Assembly (NCBI GenBank): GCA_013791675.1 | Contig: VMTI01000208.1 | Location: 1 to 49,237 of the forward strand | Length of the DNA: 49,237 bases | DNA from: a bacterium | GTDB lineage: Bacteria > CG03 | Reading direction: 5' to 3' | Part shown: positions 35,359 to 43,075 of the stretch, one piece after another | Numbering within the stretch: the stretch's first letter is position 1 | Layout of the letters: each line of letters opens with the position of its first letter | Program-made: the position numbers and the translations under genes | The notes under the pieces: generated by a model | What the model was told of the DNA's origin: nothing | Databases searched by the model: none | Seen by the model: the letters and a program-made list of their open reading frames with translations, nothing else

Positions 35359-36273
35359 ATGAAAAAAATGTTTTGTTATTGTGCGGCGGCCATTATTTTG
35401 ACAATTGGCCATGGTATTTTCGCTTATGAAGCGGAAGCCGAATCAAGTGTTGTCACGACAGATTCTGTTATCTGGCAGCAGACGAGTGTGGATACGATAG
35501 AGCCGACGCCGGATGCGGAAGAAACCGCGGTGGCGGAGGGTGTGGAAATGGGGATGCATATGATTATTGCGGACAAGACGAAAGTCGTTATTATTCCTCT
35601 TTCATATATTCTGCCGATAGATGTGATCGGCGGGAAGCTCTCACTCGGAGCCGGAATTCCATGGATACAGAAAACCAGCGCGGTAGATGAAACCAAATCA
35701 GGATTAGGGGATATTTCCCTTAAAGCCACGCATGACTACGGCGACGAAGTGTATTTCAGGAGAATATTTTCGGTTATCGTGAAACTGCCCACAGGGGATG
35801 AAGCCGCAAAATTCTCCGACGGTTCCTCCGCTCCTTTGGGAAAAGGGAGTCTTGATTACGCTTTCGCTTTTTCAGGAATCAGAAGGATGGGCACTTTCCG
35901 GCTTATAGGAAACGCGGGCTACAGATTTAACGGAGAATTTAAGGACACTGTCAATAATTTAACGAAAAAGTATGGCAATGTTATGAATCTGCTTGCGGGA
36001 ACGGAGTATAAGCTGAATTCACAGTTGTTTCCCTTTGTTTATGTGAGAATGGTTGAAACAGGTGAGTCGGAAACGGTATGGACGGGATGGTTATCGAAAA
36101 ATCAGGATGATGTAAAGGCAATAGACCTTATTACCGGCGCTAGATATAAAGTTCTTGGAAGTATCAGTTTAAGCGGCGCTTTGGAATTTCCTGTTTCCAG
36201 AAAATATCACGCCGGCGTCGTGGAGCCGCCGAACAAGGTCACCCTGACTTTGAAAGCGAATTATAAATTTTAG
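35359..36273 (+). CDS. Predicted outer-membrane beta-barrel protein
   Basis: 304 residues with a cleavable signal peptide (hydrophobic AAAIILTIGHGIFAYEAEAE; cut around residue 22-24). From residue about 75 the sequence alternates in strands with short turns: VVIIPLSYILP, GLGDISLKATHDYGD, IFSVIVKLPTGDE, FRLIGNAGYRF, ITGARYKVLGSISLSGALEF, and it ends in phenylalanine (ANYKF), a Bam-type outer-membrane signature. The pattern recalls transporters of the phenol-degradation MetA group, but no ligand is implied. GGGGGG precedes the ATG at 35359. It ends the lipoprotein run; the next gene has a 134-base gap. Confidence 0.75.
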   Translation: MKKMFCYCAAAIILTIGHGIFAYEAEAESSVVTTDSVIWQQTSVDTIEPTPDAEETAVAEGVEMGMHMIIADKTKVVIIPLSYILPIDVIGGKLSLGAGIPWIQKTSAVDETKSGLGDISLKATHDYGDEVYFRRIFSVIVKLPTGDEAAKFSDGSSAPLGKGSLDYAFAFSGIRRMGTFRLIGNAGYRFNGEFKDTVNNLTKKYGNVMNLLAGTEYKLNSQLFPFVYVRMVETGESETVWTGWLSKNQDDVKAIDLITGARYKVLGSISLSGALEFPVSRKYHAGVVEPPNKVTLTLKANYKF

Positions 36274-36407
36274 GCTCTATCCGAAATCGGCTTGTCTGCC
36301 GGTAGGACGACCACAAGCCCACCTGCTCCGCCAACAGGCACGGTCTGCCGTTTTTTTCTGCGTGTTGTAAGCATCAGGCTGATTTTGTAGACTTGCTTTG
36401 TAAACAA
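36274..36407 (+). terminator. Possible weak terminator and intergenic leader
   Basis: The gap holds a segment related to the CTGCCGGCAGG element at 251 (TCTGCCGGTAGG at 36297-36308), and ACGG-TCTG-CCGT at 36341-36352 directly followed by a run of T. The stem is only 4 bp, so termination is uncertain. Confidence 0.35.
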
Positions 36408-37196
36408 ATGTATAAAATAGCGGCAGCTTTATCTTTGATTATGTTTCTGGGATGTTCCGCTTCGGAAACACCCGTAAGCGCTCCTGAAATGACAGTCAGT
36501 TTTCTGCCTGTAGGGGGATATGCCGCGGTTTTTTCTCTTCCCTGCGGCGGAACAATGCTTGTGGACACGGGTGACGCGGGGCATGCCGGGCAACTTGTTA
36601 AAAGTGTTCGCGCTCAGATGCTGGGCGATCAGTTTGTGTATCGTTTCCTTTTATTTTTCGGATGGCAGCCGAGACTTGACTGGCTGGTCATCAGCGATTT
36701 TTCTCCGGAGAGAACCGGGGGTCTCAGGGAAATACTGGAAAATTTCCGGGTTTGGAAAATTTATCTGCCGTATGAGCTAAACAATCTGTTGATCGTCCAG
36801 TCGGATAGGATAAACAATTTAAGATTTCTTTTGGGGATGACGGGCAGGCCGCTGCTTTCGCTTTCATGCGTCGACGGCATTGAACTTTACCAGGACAAAA
36901 CCGGAATGAAATTTTTTGTGCTCAGGCCGGTGAAACCTCAAAAATCTGTTTTAGATTCATCGTTTTGCGCAAGGCTGGTTTACGGCGGTATGAGGTTTCT
37001 TTTAAGTTCCGCCCTGACTGAAAAAGATCAGGAACGTCTCTGCTCTTATATGGCGGAAGAGATTAACGCCGATGTGAGTTATCTGCACGATAATATCAGC
37101 GGCCGGTTCCTTGATATGGTTGCTCCGGTGAGAGAAATTCGCAGGGGAGAAGACGCCCGTTTTATTACCGACGGCACTGTTTTGGAAAAAATATAA
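36408..37196 (+). CDS. Lipoprotein with degenerate metallo-beta-lactamase fold (ComEC-like)
   Basis: 262 residues. Signal peptide with lipobox FLGC, then TVSFLPVGGYAAVFSLP and GGTMLVDTGDAGHAGQL, which match the start of the ComEC-type metallo-beta-lactamase domain (usually F-L-D-V-G-Q-G-D-A ... L-I-D-T-G). The metal motif normally L-S-H-x-D-x-D-H-x-G-G-L is replaced by VISDFSPERTGGL, so two histidines and the central aspartate are gone. It is probably catalytically inactive and may bind a ligand or partner. ATG 36408 chosen over TTG 36393. It precedes a HAMP membrane protein and an SDR gene, with which it may form a unit. Confidence 0.68.
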   Translation: MYKIAAALSLIMFLGCSASETPVSAPEMTVSFLPVGGYAAVFSLPCGGTMLVDTGDAGHAGQLVKSVRAQMLGDQFVYRFLLFFGWQPRLDWLVISDFSPERTGGLREILENFRVWKIYLPYELNNLLIVQSDRINNLRFLLGMTGRPLLSLSCVDGIELYQDKTGMKFFVLRPVKPQKSVLDSSFCARLVYGGMRFLLSSALTEKDQERLCSYMAEEINADVSYLHDNISGRFLDMVAPVREIRRGEDARFITDGTVLEKI

Positions 37197-37213
37197 ACGG
37201 AGGAAATTTGATT

Positions 37214-37654
37214 ATGAAATACAAAAGATCCATTCTGAATGTCCTGTTTAATGTGTCGGGCGCCAAAAGATATCTGGCGCTGCTCGCCGGTACGATTCTA
37301 ATTTTTGTTTTACTGTTAGGGGTTACCAACTTTATTTTTATTAAATCACTTCAGCTTGGGCCTTTCGCGGAAATTCATCTGGCGCGCGGAATCAATCTGA
37401 TTTTTATTTTGTGGCTGGCGGAATCAATTCTTCTTATTGGGCTTTCCGGCTGGCTGTCTCTTGTGCTGTCAAGAAAGATTGCGGGGCCGATAAAGCGTCT
37501 GGAGCGGGTTCTTGACGAGATAATCGGCGGGAAAAACAGCAGACTTGTTCTCCGCGACGGGGATGCTTTGTTTGGTTTGGCGGAACGGATTAATATTTTG
37601 CTTGAAAAATATGAGGCCGGAAAAGGTTCCGGTGAAGCGCGGGGGACGGATTAA
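37214..37654 (+). CDS. Two-helix membrane protein with HAMP domain
   Basis: 146 residues. Two transmembrane helices, about 20-44 (ALLAGTILIFVLLLGVTNFI) and 63-86 (IFILWLAESILLIGLSGWLS), are followed by a HAMP domain: LSRKIAGPIKRLERVLDEII plus the conserved E/D-x-L at LVLRDGDALFGLAERIN. No kinase, GGDEF or methyl-accepting domain follows. HAMP usually relays signals to an attached output domain, so this protein must pass the signal to a separate partner, or it is a scaffold. GGAGG at 37199-37203 serves ATG 37214 or TTG 37208. It sits between the degenerate lipoprotein gene and an SDR gene. Confidence 0.8.
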   Translation: MKYKRSILNVLFNVSGAKRYLALLAGTILIFVLLLGVTNFIFIKSLQLGPFAEIHLARGINLIFILWLAESILLIGLSGWLSLVLSRKIAGPIKRLERVLDEIIGGKNSRLVLRDGDALFGLAERINILLEKYEAGKGSGEARGTD

Positions 37655-37658
37655 GATT

Positions 37659-38399
37659 TTGAAAAAAGCCATTGTCATAGGAGCCAGTTCGGGGATAGGG
37701 CGGGCTCTCGCGAAAGAGCTGGCCGCGCACGGTTATGAGGTCGGTCTCGCTGCGCGCCGGACGGCGCTGCTGGAAGAGCTTCAAAAAGAAATAATCTCCA
37801 AAACTTACATAAAAAAAATTGACATAAGCGATGTCATTCCCGCGCAAAAACTGCTGAGGGAATTAATAGATGAGATGGGCGGCGCCGACCTCATCGTGAT
37901 AAATTCAGGTATCAGCGTGACGAACAAAGATTTCCGCGCGGAGCCGGAGCTTGAAACCATAGCCGTCAATGTGAGCGGTTTTACGGCGATGATGAATGTC
38001 GCGGTGAATTATTTTCTGGAAAAGGGCTTCGGGCATATCGTCGGAATATCATCAATAGCGGGCATTCGGGGCGCGGCCCCCGCTCCCGCCTACAACGCGT
38101 CCAAAGCGTTTGTGTCAAATTATATGGAAGGGATGAGACAAAAACTCAGTGGAACGAAAATAACCGTCACCGATATAAGGCCGGGTTTTGTCGCCACTCC
38201 GCTGATAGAAGGCCATGAATGGGCTTTCTGGACGGTGCCGCCGGAAATTGCCGTTGGACAAATATGCAGAGCGATCAGAAAAAAGAAAAAAGTCGCTTAT
38301 GTGCCGAAGCGCTGGTATTTTGTCGCGCAGTTTTTGAAAATTGTGCCTGAATTTTTGTATAATTGGGGCTACAACAGGATTTTTTGCGGGAAGGAGTAG
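37659..38399 (+). CDS. Short-chain dehydrogenase/reductase
   Basis: 246-residue classical SDR. AIVIGASSGIGRALAKELAA is the T-G-x3-G-I-G-type cofactor loop, VINSGIS the N-x-G strand, GHIVGISSIAGIRG the catalytic serine, and YNASKAFVSNYMEGM the Tyr/Lys pair; ITVTDIRPGFVATP follows. The substrate is unknown; the C-terminal region with RWYFVAQFLKIVPEFLYNWG looks membrane-proximal. TTG 37659 is chosen as start, after GGGGGA at 37641-37646, because the family N-terminus begins with KKAIVIGAS; an ATG upstream would extend over the HAMP gene. It follows that gene by 4 bases. Confidence 0.88.
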   Translation: MKKAIVIGASSGIGRALAKELAAHGYEVGLAARRTALLEELQKEIISKTYIKKIDISDVIPAQKLLRELIDEMGGADLIVINSGISVTNKDFRAEPELETIAVNVSGFTAMMNVAVNYFLEKGFGHIVGISSIAGIRGAAPAPAYNASKAFVSNYMEGMRQKLSGTKITVTDIRPGFVATPLIEGHEWAFWTVPPEIAVGQICRAIRKKKKVAYVPKRWYFVAQFLKIVPEFLYNWGYNRIFCGKE

Positions 38400-38432
38400 G
38401 CGGGGTTTTAACCCCGTGTTTGGGAGGAAAAA

Positions 38433-38528
38433 ATGGGAAGTAAAGACAAAGCGAAGCATGAAGTGAAAAAAGAAAAAAAATTGTCTCTTAAAGAAAAGAG
38501 GAAACTGAAAAGAGAAAAGAAACAGTAA
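38433..38528 (+). CDS. Small basic protein, 31 residues
   Basis: ATG 38433 to TAA 38526-38528 encodes MGSKDKAKHEVKKEKKLSLK then a run of K, E and R ending in Q. GGAGG lies 6 bases upstream (38422-38426), which supports translation. Over half the residues are charged, with no hydrophobic core, so it is likely disordered; lysine-rich tiny proteins of this style recur in many bacteria without known role. It sits after a CGGGG/CCCCG hairpin at 38401-38416 and before the strong terminator at 38566. Confidence 0.55.
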   Translation: MGSKDKAKHEVKKEKKLSLKEKRKLKREKKQ

Positions 38529-38565
38529 TAAAACAAGTGAAGCCGCATAGTCATAAGCGGCATTG

Positions 38566-38595
38566 AAGACCCTCTGATTCCTGTCAGAGGGTCTT
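38566..38595. terminator. Strong bidirectional rho-independent terminator
   Basis: AAGACCCTCTGA at 38566-38577 and TCAGAGGGTCTT at 38584-38595 form a perfect 12-bp stem around a 6-base loop, followed on the plus strand by a T-rich tail (TTTTCTTCTTTTT). On the minus strand it lies at the very end of the symporter gene, so it ends both converging transcripts. Confidence 0.9.
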
Positions 38596-40080
38596 TTCTT
38601 CTTTTTCCCTTGATTTAGCCGCGAAGTGAGAGAACAGAAAGCTCGCTGTGAAGACCATTATCAGAACGAGCCATCCGAAACAGAAAAGAGCCCACTGGGG
38701 ATAGCCCCCATAGGGTTCACTGATGTCCTGCACAAGCCCTGTTATCAGGAGGACGAGCAGCAGGACGGGGATTATATAGGTAATGGTTATGCTCCATAAT
38801 CTGCCGATCTTTATATCCGACACCTCATTGATGTAGGCGCGCAGTTTTTCCGCCCCGTAAAAATGGACCACCGCCCATATCTCGAGCAGTCCCGCGGCGA
38901 CCAGGCCGTAGTTGGTTATAAAATGATCGGTTATATCAAGGTAGTAAAGGCCAGCGAAACTCGTGAATATTATTCCGCAGATGAAATTGGCGACGCAGAC
39001 ATAGAAAGAAATATCTTCTTTTCTCAGGTGCGGATAATTATCGCAGAGAACCGTTGAGGCGGCCTCAACCAGAGAAAAAGCGCTGTCAATGGCAAGGCTT
39101 ATCAGCATTACAAAAAACAAAACGGCAAACAGCCCAGCCATGGGCATGAGCGAGAGCGCTTTCGGAAAAACGATAAAAGCCAGCGAAGGCCCGCTGGCGC
39201 CGGCCAGGTCCGCTATTGATACGCCGCTTTGGACCGCCATGTAGCCGAGCGTTGAGAAAACGGCAAACCCCGCGACGATGGAAATCGTAGAGTTTATAAG
39301 GGAAGTGATGATGGCGGTCTTGCTGATATCGCTTGATTCGTGCTGGAAACTGGCATAGGCAATCATTATTCCGAAAGCCAGGCTCAGCGTGAAAAATATC
39401 TGCGACGCCGCGGCGCGCCAGACCGCAAGATCCAGCAGTGCGTTGAAATCCGGTTTTAAGTAAAAAATTATCCCATCCGCGGCTCCGGGAAGTGTGACTC
39501 CCCTGATGAGAAGGACGACTAAAAGTATGACCGGCAGGGGCATGGTGATCATGACGACCTTTCCGACGCTTTTTACGCCTTTCCAGATGGAAAAATAAAT
39601 CATTATCCACACGGCCACCAGAGCGAAAAGTATGGGGAGAACAATTTGCCCGGGGTCTCCGGCTCCGCCGCTCAAATGAAGAACCTGATTGAAGAAAAAA
39701 CTTTCGGTATCCGCGCCCCAGGAGAGTTTAAAGGAGAAGAACATATAAAGGAGTGACCAGGCCATGATCACCGCGTAGTATGTCACGACGACAAAACCGC
39801 AGAGCACCGCGGCCATGCCTATGCCGGCGAGCTTCTGCTTGATCTTTTGAAAAGCGCCGACAGCGCCCAGCTGCATCTTCTGGCCTATTGCGAATTCCAT
39901 AATGAGAAGAGGCAGTCCCAGCACGAAAAGCATTATTATGTAGGGGATCAGAAACGCGCCGCCGCCGTATTTGCCCGCCAGATAGGGGAAGCGCCACACA
40001 TTGCCGAGCCCCACGGCGGACCCGACAGCCGCGAATATAAAAATTAGCTTTGAAGACCAGCGTTCTCGTTGTATCGTCAT
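38584..40080 (-). CDS. Sodium-dependent transporter, NSS (SNF) family
   Basis: 498 residues and about twelve transmembrane helices, importing amino acids or similar solutes with Na+. AVGSAVGLGNVWRFPYLAGK and GGGAFLIPYIIML in the first helix and loop are the NSS signature with the unwound sodium and substrate site; LIMEFAIGQ, FFTLSLAFGIMIAYASF (helix 6) and AIDSAFSLVEAASTV (helix 8) match. ATG 40080 has GGAGGA 7 bases upstream, better than ATG 40095. The terminator overlaps its last codons. Promoter candidate at 40114-40141. Possible substrate: small neutral amino acids. Confidence 0.94.
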   Translation of the reverse strand: MTIQRERWSSKLIFIFAAVGSAVGLGNVWRFPYLAGKYGGGAFLIPYIIMLFVLGLPLLIMEFAIGQKMQLGAVGAFQKIKQKLAGIGMAAVLCGFVVVTYYAVIMAWSLLYMFFSFKLSWGADTESFFFNQVLHLSGGAGDPGQIVLPILFALVAVWIMIYFSIWKGVKSVGKVVMITMPLPVILLVVLLIRGVTLPGAADGIIFYLKPDFNALLDLAVWRAAASQIFFTLSLAFGIMIAYASFQHESSDISKTAIITSLINSTISIVAGFAVFSTLGYMAVQSGVSIADLAGASGPSLAFIVFPKALSLMPMAGLFAVLFFVMLISLAIDSAFSLVEAASTVLCDNYPHLRKEDISFYVCVANFICGIIFTSFAGLYYLDITDHFITNYGLVAAGLLEIWAVVHFYGAEKLRAYINEVSDIKIGRLWSITITYIIPVLLLVLLITGLVQDISEPYGGYPQWALFCFGWLVLIMVFTASFLFSHFAAKSREKEEKTL

Positions 40081-40113
40081 AGTGCTCCTCCGCATTTTCT
40101 CGATATTTTTTGA

Positions 40114-40141
40114 AGTTTAACAAATTCAAAATAAATCTCAA
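40114..40141 (-). promoter_or_regulatory. Possible promoter of the sodium symporter gene
   Basis: On the minus strand TTGAGA (40141-40136) and TAAACT (40119-40114) are 16 bases apart, in an AT-rich 126-base gap that otherwise shows no gene. Moderate consensus only. Confidence 0.35.
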
Positions 40142-40221
40142 AATCAGCGCAATGCCCTGCGACAACGGCGCCGGACGCATTGAAGCGGCAAGCGTTGAAT
40201 GAGTGAATGGCTATCGCCGCG

Positions 40222-40893
40222 TTACAGAGCGATTATATTTTTGAGTTCAGCCATGGAATCTATGAGATAATCGGGGGCAGCTTTTATTATATCCTCTTTC
40301 AGGCCGATGCCGTAGGTGACGCCGCAGGTTTTTATGCCCGCGGCTCTGCCCGTTATTATATCTATGTCCATATCGCCGACGATGAGGGCGGAATCCGCGG
40401 AAAAGCCGTATTTATTCATGATTTTTTTGATGCCTTCGGGGCTCGGCTTTCTGTATTTTTCGTCGTTGCCTCCGATTATGTCCGTAAAATAGTCGCTTAT
40501 ACCCAGCCCCTGTAAAACACTGATCGCTATGTCGCGGTCCTTGTTGGTGAGAACGGCCTTTGTTATCCCCGGCAGGTTTTCAAGAGTTTCTTCGACGAGC
40601 GGATAAAGCTTTGTCTCGGTTACGGGGTTTTCGCGGTAGAAATCGCGGAACAAGACGAGGGCTTTTTTTATGAGATTTTCATTTTCCCGGCTCGTTTTTG
40701 TGCCGTTTTTATCCAGCGCCCGTCTTATTGTTTCCTCAAGCCCGCCGCCGACATAGGAGTGCACCTCCGAGAGCGTTTTATTTCCCTCAATACCGAGAGC
40801 TTCGCGTGTGCGGTTGACGGCGTCGGTGATATCCTGACGCGAATCCGCGAGTGTGCCGTCAAGGTCGAAGAAAATGATATTTATGGCGCTCAT
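40222..40893 (-). CDS. HAD-superfamily phosphatase, phosphoglycolate phosphatase-like
   Basis: 223-residue HAD phosphatase, type with a helical cap. FFDLDGTLADS is motif I with the nucleophile aspartate, KAVLTNKD motif II, KPSPEGI motif III lysine, and LIVGDMDIDIITGRAAG motif IV. Its features match Gph and related enzymes that dephosphorylate 2-phosphoglycolate or a small sugar phosphate. The ATG lacks a ribosome-binding site, but a TTGACA/TTAACT promoter ends 8 bases upstream, suggesting a leaderless transcript. Its stop lies 141 bases upstream of the symporter gene start on the same strand. Confidence 0.88.
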   Translation of the reverse strand: MSAINIIFFDLDGTLADSRQDITDAVNRTREALGIEGNKTLSEVHSYVGGGLEETIRRALDKNGTKTSRENENLIKKALVLFRDFYRENPVTETKLYPLVEETLENLPGITKAVLTNKDRDIAISVLQGLGISDYFTDIIGGNDEKYRKPSPEGIKKIMNKYGFSADSALIVGDMDIDIITGRAAGIKTCGVTYGIGLKEDIIKAAPDYLIDSMAELKNIIAL

Positions 40894-40901
40894 AGAGAGG
40901 A

Positions 40902-40930
40902 AGTTAACATTTGTCCGCGCCGCGTGTCAA
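40902..40930 (-). promoter_or_regulatory. Predicted promoter of the HAD phosphatase gene
   Basis: On the minus strand TTGACA (40930-40925) and TTAACT (40907-40902) are 17 bases apart. Transcription would start about 2 bases before ATG 40893, giving a leaderless message. Confidence 0.55.
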
Positions 40931-40991
40931 CGCCACGCCTAAGCGGAAAGTGCGCCGAGGCGTGACGGCGGACGCAGACGCCGCACGGTGT

Positions 40992-42065
40992 TTATTTGAT
41001 CTTGTCGTATATGCCGGAAAGGGCTATTCTTTTATCCGTCATTTCTCTGTTATCAGCGTACATCAGAAATATATCTTCCCCTTTTCCGTCAAAACCGTAT
41101 AGTTCGCCGGCCCCGTCGGCAATGAGGCGAGACGGCACCAGCTTTTTCATTTCTGTGTTATAAAGGCGGTAGTCGGTTTCAACGCGGGTGTGAGAAATAT
41201 CGGCGGGCATGTGTATGGCGATGAGCCATTTGCTGTCAGCGCTGACATCCACGATCTGGAAAATTGATTTCGGATCGCGCACCAGCGTCTCTGTCCTGCC
41301 GTTTTTATCGGTCATCAGTATGGCGTTCTGGGATTCGTCCACATAGATTTTCGTCTGTTTTTCCCCGGGCGATTTGATTATGCCGATTTTTTTCTCAAAA
41401 GAGATGGCGCTCAGGCAGGTGTCGTCATATTTGTCGCCGTGGTAAACGCTGAGTATTTTGATCCGGAGGATGAACACCGCCCTCGGTTCCTGTTTCACGC
41501 CAGCGAGTTTTTCGCGGTTGATCTTTTTAAATTGCCTCGACGCCGAGTTTTTGAAACGCGCGAGCGCTTTCCATTTGAAAGGGAAATTTATTTTCTGCGG
41601 CCTTGATGAATCCTCAAGGGTGATCGTTTTCGTTTTTTTGTATGGCAGAGCGTTAAAGAGCACGCCTGTTTCCGTTACTTCGCCGGTAATGTGTATACCC
41701 GCGAGAATACTGAGCTCAGCCTGTTTGATCCTGTTGTTATCTTTGAATATTTTGTCGCTTTTAGCGTAGCCGTTCTGTATGACGATGATTTTTGTTCCTT
41801 CATCGATAGCAATGCTGACGCTTTCGCCAAGACCGTCGTCTTTGGCGCCTTCCGACCAGCAGGTCGCGGAATTGCCGTCAAAAAGATTGTGCGCGCCGTA
41901 GAGCCCGCGGACATAAGCGCCCCTGTTTTCCAGTTCGGAACTTGAAAAATAAAGATGCTCATAGCCGTCCCGCAGAATAATTTCTTCCCAGAGGTTTTTT
42001 TGAGGCGATGAGCATGCCGCGATAAAAGAAATTGTCACAGCCAGATATTTGACCGTTTTGTTCAT
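40992..42065 (-). CDS. Lipoprotein with NADase-type glycan-binding (discoidin-like) domain
   Basis: 357 residues with a lipobox AACS after residue 16 (AVTISFIAACSSPQ). Residues about 55-125 match the discoidin-like NADase-type glycan-binding domain: AHNLFDGNSATCWSEGAKDD, then GESVSIAIDEG and VIQNGYAKSDKIFKDNNRIK. The C-terminal region from about 235 has strand repeats (YVDESQNAILMTDKNGRT) like a small propeller or WD-type tail. Predicted to sit on the membrane and bind a carbohydrate. GGAGCGGGG ribosome-binding site before the ATG; the product may function with the surface polysaccharide made upstream, a loose inference. Confidence 0.78.
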   Translation of the reverse strand: MNKTVKYLAVTISFIAACSSPQKNLWEEIILRDGYEHLYFSSSELENRGAYVRGLYGAHNLFDGNSATCWSEGAKDDGLGESVSIAIDEGTKIIVIQNGYAKSDKIFKDNNRIKQAELSILAGIHITGEVTETGVLFNALPYKKTKTITLEDSSRPQKINFPFKWKALARFKNSASRQFKKINREKLAGVKQEPRAVFILRIKILSVYHGDKYDDTCLSAISFEKKIGIIKSPGEKQTKIYVDESQNAILMTDKNGRTETLVRDPKSIFQIVDVSADSKWLIAIHMPADISHTRVETDYRLYNTEMKKLVPSRLIADGAGELYGFDGKGEDIFLMYADNREMTDKRIALSGIYDKIK

Positions 42066-42103
42066 AACCCCGCTCCTTTTATTCCATCACATGCCTGCAA
42101 AAT

Positions 42104-42132
42104 AGCTTAGCATAAAATCAAGGTTTTGTTAA
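42104..42132 (-). promoter_or_regulatory. Possible promoter of the glycan-binding lipoprotein gene
   Basis: On the minus strand TTAACA (42132-42127) and TAAGCT (42109-42104) are 17 bases apart. It would start a leader of about 35 bases. Weak consensus. Confidence 0.35.
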
Positions 42133-42138
42133 TGAGAA

Positions 42139-42167
42139 TTGCGTGTCCGGCGCGTATTAGCTAAAAT
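42139..42167 (+). promoter_or_regulatory. Predicted promoter of the SPFH gene
   Basis: TTGCGT at 42139-42144 and TAAAAT at 42162-42167 are 17 bases apart; GGGAGG at 42198-42203 then serves ATG 42208. Confidence 0.5.
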
Positions 42168-42207
42168 GCGAAAAAGAAGATTTTTGAACAGGGACCGGGA
42201 GGTTACA

Positions 42208-43071
42208 ATGGATCAGTATGAAATGCAGGCGAAATTCGGAAAAGGCATAGGTTTTTTTGTGATGTTATTCATAGTTTTTGTCATTTTGATGAAGAGTCTT
42301 GTCGTCGTGCAGCCCGGCACGGTAGGTGTCAGGGTGCTTTTCGGCAAAGTCAATCCGAAAACCCTCAAAAGCGGTCTTCACCTCATCAATCCTCTTGTCA
42401 ATGTGGTGAAGATGAGCGTCAGGACGGAAGAATACACCATGAGCATCGCCTCGGCAGAAGGTTACAAGAGCGGAGACGACGCGATTGATGCCCTCACATC
42501 CGAAGGCATGAAGATCAGGCTGGATCTGACGGCCTGGTACCGTCTTGACGAGGCCAAGGCCGCCCAGGTGTATGAAACGATAGGAACCAATTACGAATCA
42601 AAAATAGTGCGCCCGGTGCTCAGAACCGCCATCAGGGATGCCGTGGTAAAATACACCGCCGCCTCTATTTACACGGAAAAAAGAGCCCAGCTCGTCAGCG
42701 ACATAGAAAGAATAATGGCAGAACTGCTTAAAGACAGGGGCATCATTTCCGAAAAAATACTGCTGAGGAATCTCATACTTCCCAAGCGCCTCATGGAAGC
42801 CATTGACATCAAACTCTCCGCCGAGCAGGCCGCGCAGCAGATGGAATTTGTTGTGATGAAAGAGAGGAAAGAGAAGGAAAGAAAAATCGTGGAAGCGGAA
42901 GGCATCAGACGAGCGAATCAGATTATATCTTCCGGCCTCACGGACAAATACATCAAGTGGTACAGGATTGATATGATGAAGCAGCTCGTGGATTCTCCGA
43001 ACAACACAATAATATTCATTCCCGAGGACATGAGCTCCACGCCCATAATCAATATACCAGCCCAGAAATAA
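42208..43071 (+). CDS. SPFH/prohibitin-domain membrane protein
   Basis: 287 residues. One N-terminal transmembrane helix (FFVMLFIVFVILMKSLVVV, about residues 15-33), then the SPFH domain: QPGTVGVRVLFGKVNPKTL, GLHLINPLVN, the EGMKIRLDLTAWYRLD segment and VRPVLRTAIRDAVVKYTAAS. The C-terminal coiled coil has AEQAAQQMEFVVMKERKEKE and KIVEAEGIRRANQ, both prohibitin features. Such proteins form oligomeric rings at the membrane, organise microdomains and regulate FtsH. ATG 42208 after GGGAGG is preferred over an upstream in-frame start at 42139, which lies in the promoter. Confidence 0.92.
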   Translation: MDQYEMQAKFGKGIGFFVMLFIVFVILMKSLVVVQPGTVGVRVLFGKVNPKTLKSGLHLINPLVNVVKMSVRTEEYTMSIASAEGYKSGDDAIDALTSEGMKIRLDLTAWYRLDEAKAAQVYETIGTNYESKIVRPVLRTAIRDAVVKYTAASIYTEKRAQLVSDIERIMAELLKDRGIISEKILLRNLILPKRLMEAIDIKLSAEQAAQQMEFVVMKERKEKERKIVEAEGIRRANQIISSGLTDKYIKWYRIDMMKQLVDSPNNTIIFIPEDMSSTPIINIPAQK

Positions 43072-43075
43072 ACTA

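Noticed and set aside
40934..40964. CACGCCT/AGGCGTG inverted repeat as a terminator
   Set aside because: A 17-base loop and no T tract on either strand make termination unlikely; the site overlaps the neighbourhood of a promoter.
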